Source: JADCCX01 sp051649305
GTDB taxonomy: Bacteria; Pseudomonadota; Alphaproteobacteria; Rhizobiales; Beijerinckiaceae
DNA: 37,883 bases
NCBI GenBank assembly: GCA_051649305.1
Contig: JBOFGV010000016.1
Location: forward strand, 1-37,883
Direction: 5' to 3'
A program made the translations under genes and the position numbers. Shown here piece by piece: positions 23,912 through 30,967 of the stretch. The notes beneath the pieces were generated by a model. The model was given only the letters and a program-made list of their open reading frames with translations, had not been told where the DNA came from and searched no databases. Position 1 is the first letter of the stretch, and every line of letters begins with the position of its first letter.

Positions 23912-24640
23912 ATGAAGCGACCCAGAAGTTTCCATGCCGAGGTGGTGGAGCAGCTTGCACTTGATATTGCAGGCGGCACCTATGCTGTTGGCGTCCAGCT
24001 GCCGACTGAGCCTGAGCTTTGCACACGCTTTGGCATCAGCCGCACTGTTGTGCGCGAGGCCGTGAAAACGCTGGTTGCCAAGGGTCTTGTCACCACAGGT
24101 CCACGGGTGGGAACCCGCGTTGCACCGAAGTCAGAATGGAACCTGTTTGACCCCGATGTGATTGGCTGGCGCGTCGCTGCAGGTGTTGACGAGTTCTTCG
24201 TGCGGGACGTGATTGAGCTGCGTCTCTCGCTGGAGCCAGCCGCCGCCTTTCTTGCCGCTGAGCGCGCGACTGATCTTGATCGCCACGCCATCTCGGCTGC
24301 CTTTGCGGGCATGGTGAAGGCGGTTGAACAGGGGAGCTCGGATTATCATACGGCGGACCTTGCCTTCCACACCGGCATTATCAAGGCATCCCATAACCAG
24401 TTCTTTGCCAAGATGACGCCCATTGTCGAGGCGGTGCTGAAGGTCTCCTTCCGGTTGTCGGTCAAGAGCCGCGCCAGTGCTGCGGCGTCGCTGCCCCTGC
24501 ACAAGGATGTTCTGGATGCCATCCTGAAGCAGGACAAAATCCAGTCTGAGGCGGCCTTGCGCATCCTCATCGAGAGTGCGCGAAGGGATATCTATACGGA
24601 TATCACGCCCGATGATTTCGCCAGAAAGGGAGCTGCATGA
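23912..24640 (+). CDS. GntR-family transcriptional regulator, FCD domain (DgoR-like)
   Basis: A 242-residue repressor-type regulator. The winged helix-turn-helix spans residues 8-72 (PTEPELCTRFGISRTVVREAV), followed by the linker WNLFDPDVIGW (76-86), a hallmark of DgoR-type galactonate regulators. The FCD ligand domain (93-225) keeps D149, H153 and H197, residues that bind a metal and a carboxylate effector in this fold. It heads an operon with a TRAP transporter and two acid-sugar dehydratase-type enzymes, so its effector is probably the imported acid or its keto-deoxy product. Its stop overlaps the next start (ATGA at 24637-24640). The probable operator lies directly before the gene. Confidence 0.93.
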   Translation: MKRPRSFHAEVVEQLALDIAGGTYAVGVQLPTEPELCTRFGISRTVVREAVKTLVAKGLVTTGPRVGTRVAPKSEWNLFDPDVIGWRVAAGVDEFFVRDVIELRLSLEPAAAFLAAERATDLDRHAISAAFAGMVKAVEQGSSDYHTADLAFHTGIIKASHNQFFAKMTPIVEAVLKVSFRLSVKSRASAAASLPLHKDVLDAILKQDKIQSEAALRILIESARRDIYTDITPDDFARKGAA

Positions 24641-25188
24641 TGTTGGCCCGTGTCGAACATATCTTCTTCCGCTGTCTTGAATGGATGCTGGTGCTGTTGC
24701 TCGCTGGCATGCTCCTCATGGTGTTCGGCAATGTCATGCTGCGCTGGTTTGCCGATAGCGGCATCGACATTTCGGAAGAGATGAGCCGCTATTTCTTTGT
24801 CTGGCTCACCTTCATCGGAGCAGTAGTGGTGGCGCGCGAGAACGCGCATCTCGGTGTTGATGCCTTGGTGCAGGCGCTTGGCCCAAGGGGGCGGCTCGTC
24901 TGCATGGTGCTGTCTGATCTGCTGGTGCTGCTGTGCTGCGTCGTGTTTTTCTGGGGCACATGGCGGCAAGCTCCGCTCAACGCCACCAACGTCGCACCGG
25001 TATCAGGTTTGAACATGCTGCTTGTTTTTGGTGTCGGCTTCTTCACCTCCGCAGGCATTGGCATCATGACGCTCACAAGGCTCATCCGTGCCTTCACCGG
25101 TCGGCTTGGGGCCGGTGAGATTGATGCTTTTGCCGGGGTGCTTGATGCCTCAGACCCAACGCAATCGTTGAAGGCGCGCCTCGAATGA
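24637..25188 (+). CDS. TRAP transporter small permease, DctQ family
   Basis: A 183-residue membrane protein with four spans (about 12-32, 48-68, 85-107, 125-147). The family blocks ISEEMSRYFFVWLTFIGAVV and ARENAHLGVDAL (45-75) are intact. AAAGGGAG precedes the ATG, which overlaps the regulator's stop; the far end overlaps the large permease (ATGA). It belongs with the DctM and DctP that follow, as one sodium-coupled importer. The second membrane motif is closest to permeases of sugar-acid TRAP systems, by context rather than by any diagnostic residue. Confidence 0.93.
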   Translation: MMLARVEHIFFRCLEWMLVLLLAGMLLMVFGNVMLRWFADSGIDISEEMSRYFFVWLTFIGAVVVARENAHLGVDALVQALGPRGRLVCMVLSDLLVLLCCVVFFWGTWRQAPLNATNVAPVSGLNMLLVFGVGFFTSAGIGIMTLTRLIRAFTGRLGAGEIDAFAGVLDASDPTQSLKARLE

Positions 25189-26525
25189 CTGTCCTCGTTT
25201 TCCTCGTTTCGCTTTGCGGCTCCATGGCGCTGGGCATGCCCTGTGCCTTTGCCCTCATGGTTTGCGGCATGGCCCTCATGGGCTGGATGGTCATGAACGG
25301 TGCCTATCCCGCCTTTGATGCACAGGTCATTGCTCAAAAGATGCTGGACGGTGCTGACAGCTTCATTCTGCTCGCGATCCCGTTCTTTATTCTGGCGGGC
25401 GAGTTGATGAACACTGGCGGCCTGTCACGCCGCATTATCAACTTTGCACTGGCGCTGGTCGGCCATCGCCACGGCGGTCTCGGTTATGTGGCGATCATGG
25501 CTGCTATCATCATGTCGGCGCTGTCGGGTTCCGCTGCCGCTGATACGGCGGCTCTTTCGGCTATCCTCATCCCCATGATGCGCGATGCGGGCTACAACGT
25601 CAGCCGCTCAGCCGGGCTCATCGCATCGGGCGGTGTCATCGGTCCTGTCATCCCGCCTTCCATCGGCTTCGTTATCTTCGGCGTTGCCGCCAATGTCTCC
25701 ATCCCGCAGCTCTTTGTCGCCGGTGTTTTCCCTGGTTTGCTGCTTGGTCTGGCGCTTGCGATTTCATGGTGGTGGACGGCCCGTGGCGACAAAATGAAAA
25801 CCTTCCCACGGTTGAGCGGACGCGAGCGGCTGCAGTCCGCCAAGGACGGTGCCTTCGCGCTGTTGATGCCGGTCTTCATCCTTGGTTCGATCCGTTTTGG
25901 CTGGGCAACGCCCACCGAGGCTGCGGTTGTTGCAGCGGTCTACGCACTGATTGTCGGCATGTTTGTCTACCGCGAGCTCAAGCCGCATCACCTTTTCAAC
26001 ATCTTCCTTACGGCAGCCAAATTGACCGCGATGATCATGTTCCTAGTGGCGGCAGCACTCATCTCGTCATGGCTCATCACAGCAGCGAATATTCCTGGAG
26101 AGATCGGCGGGTTCCTTGCTCCGTTCATGGACAACAAACTCCTGTTGATGGTGCTGATGATGATCCTCGTGCTCATCGTCGGAACAGCGCTTGATTTCGC
26201 GCCGACTGTGCTGATCCTGACACCGGTGTTGATGCCGATTGTCAAACAGGCTGGCATTGATCCCATCTACTTTGGTGTGCTCTTCATCATCAACAATTCG
26301 ATCGGCCTGATCACACCGCCCGTCGGCATCGTGCTCAATGTTGTGGCGGGCGTCGCAAAGGTGCCGATGTCCGATGTTATTCGTGGCATCAGCCCGTTCC
26401 TGATCGCACAAAGTGCCGTTCTGTTCCTGCTTGTGCTCTGGCCACCATTGGTCATGGCTCCGTTCAGGTTGTTGCAGGGCCGTATAGGTTTCACACAATT
26501 CGTCCAGCAATTGCTGGGCTATTAA
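25185..26525 (+). CDS. TRAP transporter large permease, DctM family
   Basis: A 446-residue transporter subunit of standard size, with about 12 hydrophobic segments. Recognisable features are the N-terminal GMPCAFALMVCG, LAIPFFILAGELMNTGG near 63-79, the ALSGSAAADTAALSAILIPMM segment, SGGVIGPVIPPSIGFVIFG near 148-166, and NNSIGLITPPVGIVLNVVAG near the C-terminus. The PPS and PPVG motifs form the two inverted hairpins of the transport site. The start ATG overlaps the small-permease stop by four bases. The binding protein follows after 35 bases. Confidence 0.95.
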   Translation: MTVLVFLVSLCGSMALGMPCAFALMVCGMALMGWMVMNGAYPAFDAQVIAQKMLDGADSFILLAIPFFILAGELMNTGGLSRRIINFALALVGHRHGGLGYVAIMAAIIMSALSGSAAADTAALSAILIPMMRDAGYNVSRSAGLIASGGVIGPVIPPSIGFVIFGVAANVSIPQLFVAGVFPGLLLGLALAISWWWTARGDKMKTFPRLSGRERLQSAKDGAFALLMPVFILGSIRFGWATPTEAAVVAAVYALIVGMFVYRELKPHHLFNIFLTAAKLTAMIMFLVAAALISSWLITAANIPGEIGGFLAPFMDNKLLLMVLMMILVLIVGTALDFAPTVLILTPVLMPIVKQAGIDPIYFGVLFIINNSIGLITPPVGIVLNVVAGVAKVPMSDVIRGISPFLIAQSAVLFLLVLWPPLVMAPFRLLQGRIGFTQFVQQLLGY

Positions 26526-26560
26526 CGGGGTATCAAACCCAAAATCCAAGGAGGAAGACC

Positions 26561-27562
26561 ATGATGAAATCAACACTTCTCGCGGCGGTTGGCGCTTTGG
26601 CGCTCATGACCGGTGTTGCAAATGCCCAGTTTGCCGAGCGCACAATCCGCGTCTCGAACGGCGTCAATGCTGACCACCCGGTTGGCAATGGTGTGGCCAA
26701 GATGACAGCTTGCCTTGCCACAAAATCCGGCGGCAAAATGAAGCTGCAGGCTTTCTGGGGTGGCGCTCTTGGTGGTGACCTGCAGGCCACGCAGGCCCTG
26801 CGTTCGGGCACACAGGAAATGGTGGTGACATCCTCATCGCCGCTGGTTGGCATTCTGCCAGACCTCGGCGTATTCGACCTGCCGTTCCTCTTCGCCAATG
26901 AAAAGGAAGCCGATGCCATTCTCGATGGTGCTTTCGGCAAGACCATTTCTGACAAGCTGCCAGGCGTCGGCCTCGTCAATCTTTCCTACTGGGAAAATGG
27001 CTTCCGCAACCTGACAAACTCACGCAAGCCCGTCACCAAGGTCGAGGACTTCCCTGGCCTCAAGGTTCGCGTGATGCAGAACAACATCTTCCTTGATACC
27101 TTCAAGACATTGGGCACCAACGCCGTGCCTATGGCCTTCCAGGAAGTGTTTGCCGCCCTTGAAACCAAGACGATTGACGGACAGGAAAATCCTTTCGTCA
27201 CCATCGACACCTCAAAGATGTACGAAGTGCAGAAGTTCCTGTCTGTCACCAACCATGCCTACACACCGTTCATGGTTCTTTATTCAAAGACCCTTTTCGA
27301 CCGCTTGTCGGCTGAAGAGCAGAAGGCTCTGCAAGAGTGTGCAGCTGAAGGACAAAAAGAGCAGCGCACTGTTTCGCGCGCGCTTTCTGAAAAGAGCCTT
27401 GAAAACGTGAAGAAGCAGGGCATGCAGGTGAACATGATTGCCCCCGCTGAACAGGCCCGCATGCGTGATGCTGTGAAGCCTGTCTACGAGCGTGGTGCCA
27501 CCACGATCGGCAAGGCAACGGTTGATCTCATTCAGGCCGAGCTCGCCAAGCTGCGCAAATAA
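26561..27562 (+). CDS. TRAP transporter substrate-binding protein, DctP family (sugar-acid type)
   Basis: A 333-residue periplasmic receptor with a Sec signal (residues 1-22, cut at ANAQ). Ligand-contact blocks typical of sugar-acid TRAP receptors are present: NGFRNLTNSRKPV (146-158), GLKVRVMQNNIFLDTF with R170 (166-181), the GTNAVPMAFQEVFAALETKTIDGQENP block (185-211), where R149 and N210 would also face the ligand. This resembles receptors of glucuronate, galactonate and related hexonates, in line with the enzymes downstream. AAGGAGG lies six bases before the ATG, the strongest ribosome site of the operon. A hairpin follows the stop. Confidence 0.94.
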   Translation: MMKSTLLAAVGALALMTGVANAQFAERTIRVSNGVNADHPVGNGVAKMTACLATKSGGKMKLQAFWGGALGGDLQATQALRSGTQEMVVTSSSPLVGILPDLGVFDLPFLFANEKEADAILDGAFGKTISDKLPGVGLVNLSYWENGFRNLTNSRKPVTKVEDFPGLKVRVMQNNIFLDTFKTLGTNAVPMAFQEVFAALETKTIDGQENPFVTIDTSKMYEVQKFLSVTNHAYTPFMVLYSKTLFDRLSAEEQKALQECAAEGQKEQRTVSRALSEKSLENVKKQGMQVNMIAPAEQARMRDAVKPVYERGATTIGKATVDLIQAELAKLRK

Positions 27563-27577
27563 AAACGAGAAAAGTAT

Positions 27578-27609
27578 CTGGCCGCCATCTCTCACAGGTT
27601 GGCGGCCAG
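27578..27609 (+). promoter_or_regulatory. hairpin after the second TRAP binding-protein gene
   Basis: CTGGCCGCCA (27578-27587) pairs perfectly with TGGCGGCCAG (27600-27609) around a 12-base loop, 15 bases after the dctP stop and 48 bases before the next start. No T-tract follows. It can act as a 3' stabiliser or attenuator separating high binding-protein expression from the enzymes. It matches in position the hairpin at 9773 in the other TRAP operon. Confidence 0.55.
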
Positions 27610-27657
27610 TGCATCAATAATTGAGGAACAGCTTTTAAAACTGACAAGGACTCTTGC

Positions 27658-28776
27658 ATGCGTATCGTCGCGGTCGAGCCTTTCATTCTTCATGTCCCTG
27701 TTACGGGCGGGTCTATTCAGGATTCAACCCACACTGTCACGCACTGGGGTGTCGTCGGCTGTCGCATCAAAACCGACACCGGGCTTGAGGGCTTTGGCTA
27801 CACCGGCACCCATGCCCATCGGCCCTCTGACCGATTGATCACGGCCTGCATCCAGCATTGCTATGCTCCGCTTCTGGTTGGCGATGACCCTCTGGAAAGC
27901 CAGCGGCTCTGGCTCAAGCTGGCGCGCAATCCAGCAATGCAATGGGTTGGTCGTGCGGGTATTACCCATCTGGCGCTGGCGGCTGTGGATATCGCCCTGT
28001 GGGACATCCGCGCCAAGGCTGCGGGGGTGCCACTCTGGCATTTGCTGGGCGGCAAGACCAACCCGCGCGTGGAAGCCTACAACACTGATATTGGTTGGCT
28101 GTCGCTGTCGCTTGAACAGGTCATCAGCGGTGCGTTGAGGACTATTGAGAAGGACGGTTTCCGGCGCATCAAGGTCAAGGTCGGGCATGCGGACCCCATG
28201 GTTGATGTGCGCCGTCTCGAAGCCATTCGCCGGGCCATCGGCCCCGATATCACCATGGCGATTGATGGTAACGGCAAGTGGGACTTGCCAACCTGCCAGC
28301 GCTTCTGCCGCGCTGCGGAACCGCTGGATATTTTCTGGTTCGAGGAACCGATGTGGTATGATGATGTGCGCTCTCACGCCCGTCTGGCTGCCAACACAAC
28401 CATACCGGTTGCGCTGGGAGAGCAGCTCTACACATTCGATGCCTTCAACGCCTTTATGGATGCGGACGCCCTGCACTGGGCGCAGCCTGATGTGACGCGC
28501 CTTGGCGGTATCACAGAGTTTCTGCAGGTTGCGGATATTGCGCTGGCAAAGCGTTTGCCGGTCGCTCCGCACGCCGGTGAAATGAGCCAGGTGCATGTCC
28601 ATCTGGCCCATGCCCATCCTGCCGTTGCGTTGCTCGAATACATCCCCTGGATCAAGGATGCCTTTGTTGAACCTGCCGAGGTGCGGGGTGGCGCGTTCGT
28701 CACGCCTCAAGTTCCGGGAGCCGGTTCAACACCGACAGCCGACGCTTTCCGTCAATTCAGCCAATCCCTTGCCTGA
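27658..28776 (+). CDS. enolase-superfamily enzyme, mandelate racemase subgroup (probable acid-sugar dehydratase 1)
   Basis: A 372-residue enolase-superfamily protein. Every catalytic residue of mandelate racemase is present at a constant offset of eight: K172 and K174 (KVKVG), metal ligands D203, E229 and E255, and the Asp-His pair D278 and H305 (VAPHAGEM); E328 corresponds to the racemase's E317. Members of this set abstract the alpha-proton of a carboxylate and, in catabolic operons, usually dehydrate aldonates or aldarates to 2-keto-3-deoxy acids. The N-terminal capping domain (1-125) that sets specificity has a VTHWGVVG strand and a THAHRPSD loop. ACAAGGA lies upstream. Neighbours are a TRAP importer and a second, different superfamily member. 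The exact sugar acid, or racemase activity, cannot be told. Confidence 0.93.
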   Translation: MRIVAVEPFILHVPVTGGSIQDSTHTVTHWGVVGCRIKTDTGLEGFGYTGTHAHRPSDRLITACIQHCYAPLLVGDDPLESQRLWLKLARNPAMQWVGRAGITHLALAAVDIALWDIRAKAAGVPLWHLLGGKTNPRVEAYNTDIGWLSLSLEQVISGALRTIEKDGFRRIKVKVGHADPMVDVRRLEAIRRAIGPDITMAIDGNGKWDLPTCQRFCRAAEPLDIFWFEEPMWYDDVRSHARLAANTTIPVALGEQLYTFDAFNAFMDADALHWAQPDVTRLGGITEFLQVADIALAKRLPVAPHAGEMSQVHVHLAHAHPAVALLEYIPWIKDAFVEPAEVRGGAFVTPQVPGAGSTPTADAFRQFSQSLA

Positions 28777-28786
28777 GGTCGCACCG

Positions 28787-29983
28787 TTGAAAATCACCGC
28801 GCTTGAAACCATCCGTATCGAGGAATTTGGCAACATCATCTTCCTGCGCCTGCACACCGATGAAGGCATCGTCGGCCTTGGTGAAACCTTCATGGGGCCA
28901 AGGGCGGTTGAGGCCTATCTGCATGAAACCGTTGCACCCAAGCTGATGGGCAAGGACCCGCTTCAGATTGAGGCGCGCAACCGCGAGCTTGCGAATTATC
29001 TGGGCTGGCGTTCTGCGGGTGTCGAGACACGCGGCAACTCGGCCATCGATATCGCGCTGTGGGATATTTTCGGCAAGGCACATGGCAAGCCGGTTTGCGA
29101 GATGCTGGGCGGCAAATCGCGCGACAGCATCCGCGTTTACAACACCTGTGCCGGCTATCGCTATATCCGCGACAGCAGGGCGCAGTCCGTGGCCAACTGG
29201 CATGTGGGCGAACAGGGCGGTCCTTATGAGGATCTTGAAGGCTTCCTGCATCGCGCCGACGACGTCGCGCACTCACTGCTGGAGCAGGGCATTACAGGCA
29301 TGAAAATCTGGCCGTTTGATATCGCCGCCGAGCGTTCCGCTGGCTGGGATATCACACCGCAGGAACTGAAAACCGCGCTGGAGCCATTCGCCAAAATCCG
29401 CAAGGCGGTGGGCGACAAGATGGACATCATGGTGGAGTTCCATTCGCTCTGGAGCCTGCCGATGGCGAAAAAGCTGGCGGAGCGTCTCACTGAGTTTGAC
29501 ACCTACTGGCACGAGGATCCGTTTCGGCTTGATAACATCGGCGACCTCAAGGATTATGCCCGCCATTCCAAGGCATGGGTCTGCGCCTCGGAAACGCTGT
29601 GCAACACGCATTCCTTCCGCGAGTATCTTGAAACGGGATCAGCCGGCGTTGTGATGCTCGATCTCTCCTGGTGCGGCGGGCTGACGGAAGCGCGCAAGAT
29701 AGCAGGCATGGCGGAAGCCTGGCATACGCCGGTGGCTCCCCATGATTGCACGGGACCTGTGGTCTACATGGCCTCCTGCCACTTCTCGATGCATGCGAAG
29801 AATGCCCTCATTCAGGAAAGCGTGCGCGCCTTCTATTCAGGCTGGTACAAAGAGCTGGTGACGGACCTGCCGCTGGTGGCCAACGGCGAGGTGACAGTAT
29901 CGGACAAACCGGGCCTTGGTCTGGAGCTTCTGCCGGACCTTACAAAGCGGCCCGATGCTGTGGTGCGCTGGAGCAAAGCTTGA
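28787..29983 (+). CDS. enolase-superfamily enzyme, galactonate/mannonate-dehydratase-like (probable acid-sugar dehydratase 2)
   Basis: A 398-residue member with a different active site from its neighbour. Metal ligands are E217, E243 and E269 (each 26 apart, but Glu in first place); the base pair is D292 and H319 (PHDCTG). H219, two residues after the first ligand (VEFHSLW), matches the general acid H185 of E. coli galactonate dehydratase. The second strand has K173-I-W175 instead of Lys-x-Lys. An insertion (about 120-190) enlarges the region before the barrel's third strand. The start is TTG 28787 with GAGG eight bases upstream, giving MKITALETIRIEEFGN, the usual opening of the family; no ATG is suitably placed. 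Ten bases separate it from the preceding gene. Substrate unknown. Confidence 0.91.
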   Translation: MKITALETIRIEEFGNIIFLRLHTDEGIVGLGETFMGPRAVEAYLHETVAPKLMGKDPLQIEARNRELANYLGWRSAGVETRGNSAIDIALWDIFGKAHGKPVCEMLGGKSRDSIRVYNTCAGYRYIRDSRAQSVANWHVGEQGGPYEDLEGFLHRADDVAHSLLEQGITGMKIWPFDIAAERSAGWDITPQELKTALEPFAKIRKAVGDKMDIMVEFHSLWSLPMAKKLAERLTEFDTYWHEDPFRLDNIGDLKDYARHSKAWVCASETLCNTHSFREYLETGSAGVVMLDLSWCGGLTEARKIAGMAEAWHTPVAPHDCTGPVVYMASCHFSMHAKNALIQESVRAFYSGWYKELVTDLPLVANGEVTVSDKPGLGLELLPDLTKRPDAVVRWSKA

Positions 29984-29994
29984 GACTTGACCAT

Positions 29995-30112
29995 AAGCTG
30001 ATGTCATCCCCGGCGAGCGTAGCGAGGGAAGCGGATCCATCTTTTGCGATGCGGTTTACTGGATCCCCTTCCCTCAAGCCTGCGGCTTTCGCCGGGGATG
30101 ACATCGGAGCTT
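29995..30112. repeat. long imperfect inverted repeat (GTCATCCCCGG type)
   Basis: A perfect 17-base arm pair, GATGTCATCCCCGGCGA (30000-30016) and its complement (30089-30105), is extended by AAGCT/AGCTT outside. Inside, GAGGGAAG-GGATCC segments also pair, around a loop near 30040-30060. Elements beginning TGTCATCCCsGG and containing GGATCC are a dispersed repeat type in alphaproteobacteria. It lies 12 bases after the second dehydratase gene and could end its transcription and mark the island's right edge. Confidence 0.75.
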
Positions 30113-30197
30113 GACTTGAACCCGCGCTTGCAGGACAGGAACCTGACGGTTCAACACACTCCCGCATTCAACACGGCTTCGGGGTTCCTTGCACAGC

Positions 30198-30416
30198 ATG
30201 TCCAGCACGTTTCCCGACGACGAGCGCCATACACTGGAGCGCGAATTGCAGGTTCTGCATCAGGAGCACCGCGATCTGGATGCCGCGATTTTCGCGCTGG
30301 AACAGGTTGGCCCCAAGGATCAGCTGCAAATCCAGCGTCTGAAGAAGCGCAAGCTCGCGCTGAAAGACCGCGTCGTCCAGATTTCCGGCAAGTTACGGCC
30401 CGATATCATCGCCTGA
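30198..30416 (+). CDS. DUF465 (YdcH-like) small protein
   Basis: A 72-residue, almost wholly helical and highly charged protein, predicted to form a coiled coil (LERELQVLHQEHRDLDAAI, then LKKRKLALKDRVVQI). These are the DUF465 family's two helices. The family is common near purE in alphaproteobacteria and has no assigned biochemical role. ATG 30198 gives the family's usual start (MSSTFPDDERH); a TTG at 30189 is less likely. It lies 12 bases before purE and probably shares its transcript. Confidence 0.85.
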   Translation: MSSTFPDDERHTLERELQVLHQEHRDLDAAIFALEQVGPKDQLQIQRLKKRKLALKDRVVQISGKLRPDIIA

Positions 30417-30428
30417 AAGGACAGCCCT

Positions 30429-30932
30429 TTGAAAGCTGCGCATCAATCTGTTGCCATCATCATGGGAAGCCAATCCGACTGGGTGACCATGAAACATGCC
30501 GCTGCCACGCTGGACGCTTTGAAAATCGGCTACGACTCGCGCATCGTTTCCGCCCACCGCACGCCAGATAGGCTGGTGGCCTTTGCCAAGGGTGCCAAGG
30601 CAGAAGGCTTCCGCATCATCATCGCGGGTGCAGGCGGTGCAGCACACTTGCCGGGCATGACAGCAGCGATGACCGAACTGCCGGTGTTCGGCGTGCCGAT
30701 TGAATCAAAAGCGCTCGCCGGTGTCGACAGCCTGCATTCCATCGTGCAGATGCCAGCTGGCATTCCGGTTGGCACGCTCGCCATCGGCAAGGCCGGGGCC
30801 ATCAATGCCGCGTTGCTGGCGGCAGCTGTGCTGGCGCTCAACGATGATGCGCTGGCCGTGCGGCTTGCGGCCTGGCGTCAGGCGCAGACAGACTCGATCA
30901 CGGATCGCCCAGTTGATGCGGTTGAAGGTTGA
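30429..30932 (+). CDS. purE: 5-(carboxyamino)imidazole ribonucleotide mutase (PurE, class I)
   Basis: A 167-residue enzyme of purine synthesis that converts N5-CAIR to CAIR, working with PurK. Class I motifs are MGSQSDW (12-18), the catalytic SAHRTPDRL (39-47), IIAGAGGAAHLPGM (59-72) and GVPIESKALAGVDSLHSIVQMPAGIPV (82-108). The start is TTG 30429, seven bases after AAAGGA; the first ATG in frame would remove the nucleotide-binding loop's leading strand. The stop TGA is followed after 35 bases by the purK ATG. Confidence 0.96.
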   Translation: MKAAHQSVAIIMGSQSDWVTMKHAAATLDALKIGYDSRIVSAHRTPDRLVAFAKGAKAEGFRIIIAGAGGAAHLPGMTAAMTELPVFGVPIESKALAGVDSLHSIVQMPAGIPVGTLAIGKAGAINAALLAAAVLALNDDALAVRLAAWRQAQTDSITDRPVDAVEG

Positions 30933-30934
30933 GG

Positions 30935-30966
30935 AATGCGAGTCCTTATCAATGCGAATCTTTATC
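30935..30966 (+). repeat. 16-base tandem duplication in the purE-purK junction
   Basis: Two adjacent 16-base copies, AATGCGAGTCCTTATC (30935-30950) and AATGCGAATCTTTATC (30951-30966), differ at two positions; a third AATG begins at 30967 and supplies the purK ATG. Each copy contains an ATG in a different frame. The unit carries no ribosome site, and the nearest GAGG (30931-30934) is now 33 bases from the start codon. Confidence 0.8.
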
Positions 30967-30967
30967 A

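Noticed and set aside
27578..27609. Hairpin after dctP as an intrinsic terminator.
   Set aside because: No T-tract follows and two cotranscribed enzyme genes lie just beyond; treated as a stabiliser or attenuator.
27724..28710. A 328-residue antisense frame inside the first enolase-superfamily gene.
   Set aside because: The sense strand has a complete catalytic residue set; the antisense frame shows none.
23840..30200. Transposon or integrative element carrying the sugar-acid operon.
   Set aside because: No integrase, transposase, tRNA attachment site or direct repeat could be seen at either edge; only an insertion of unknown mechanism is supported.
30929..30967. TTG start for purK overlapping the purE stop.
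   Set aside because: Kept only as an alternative: GAAGG touches the codon and the added residues come from the tandem repeat, while ATG 30968 gives the usual family N-terminus.
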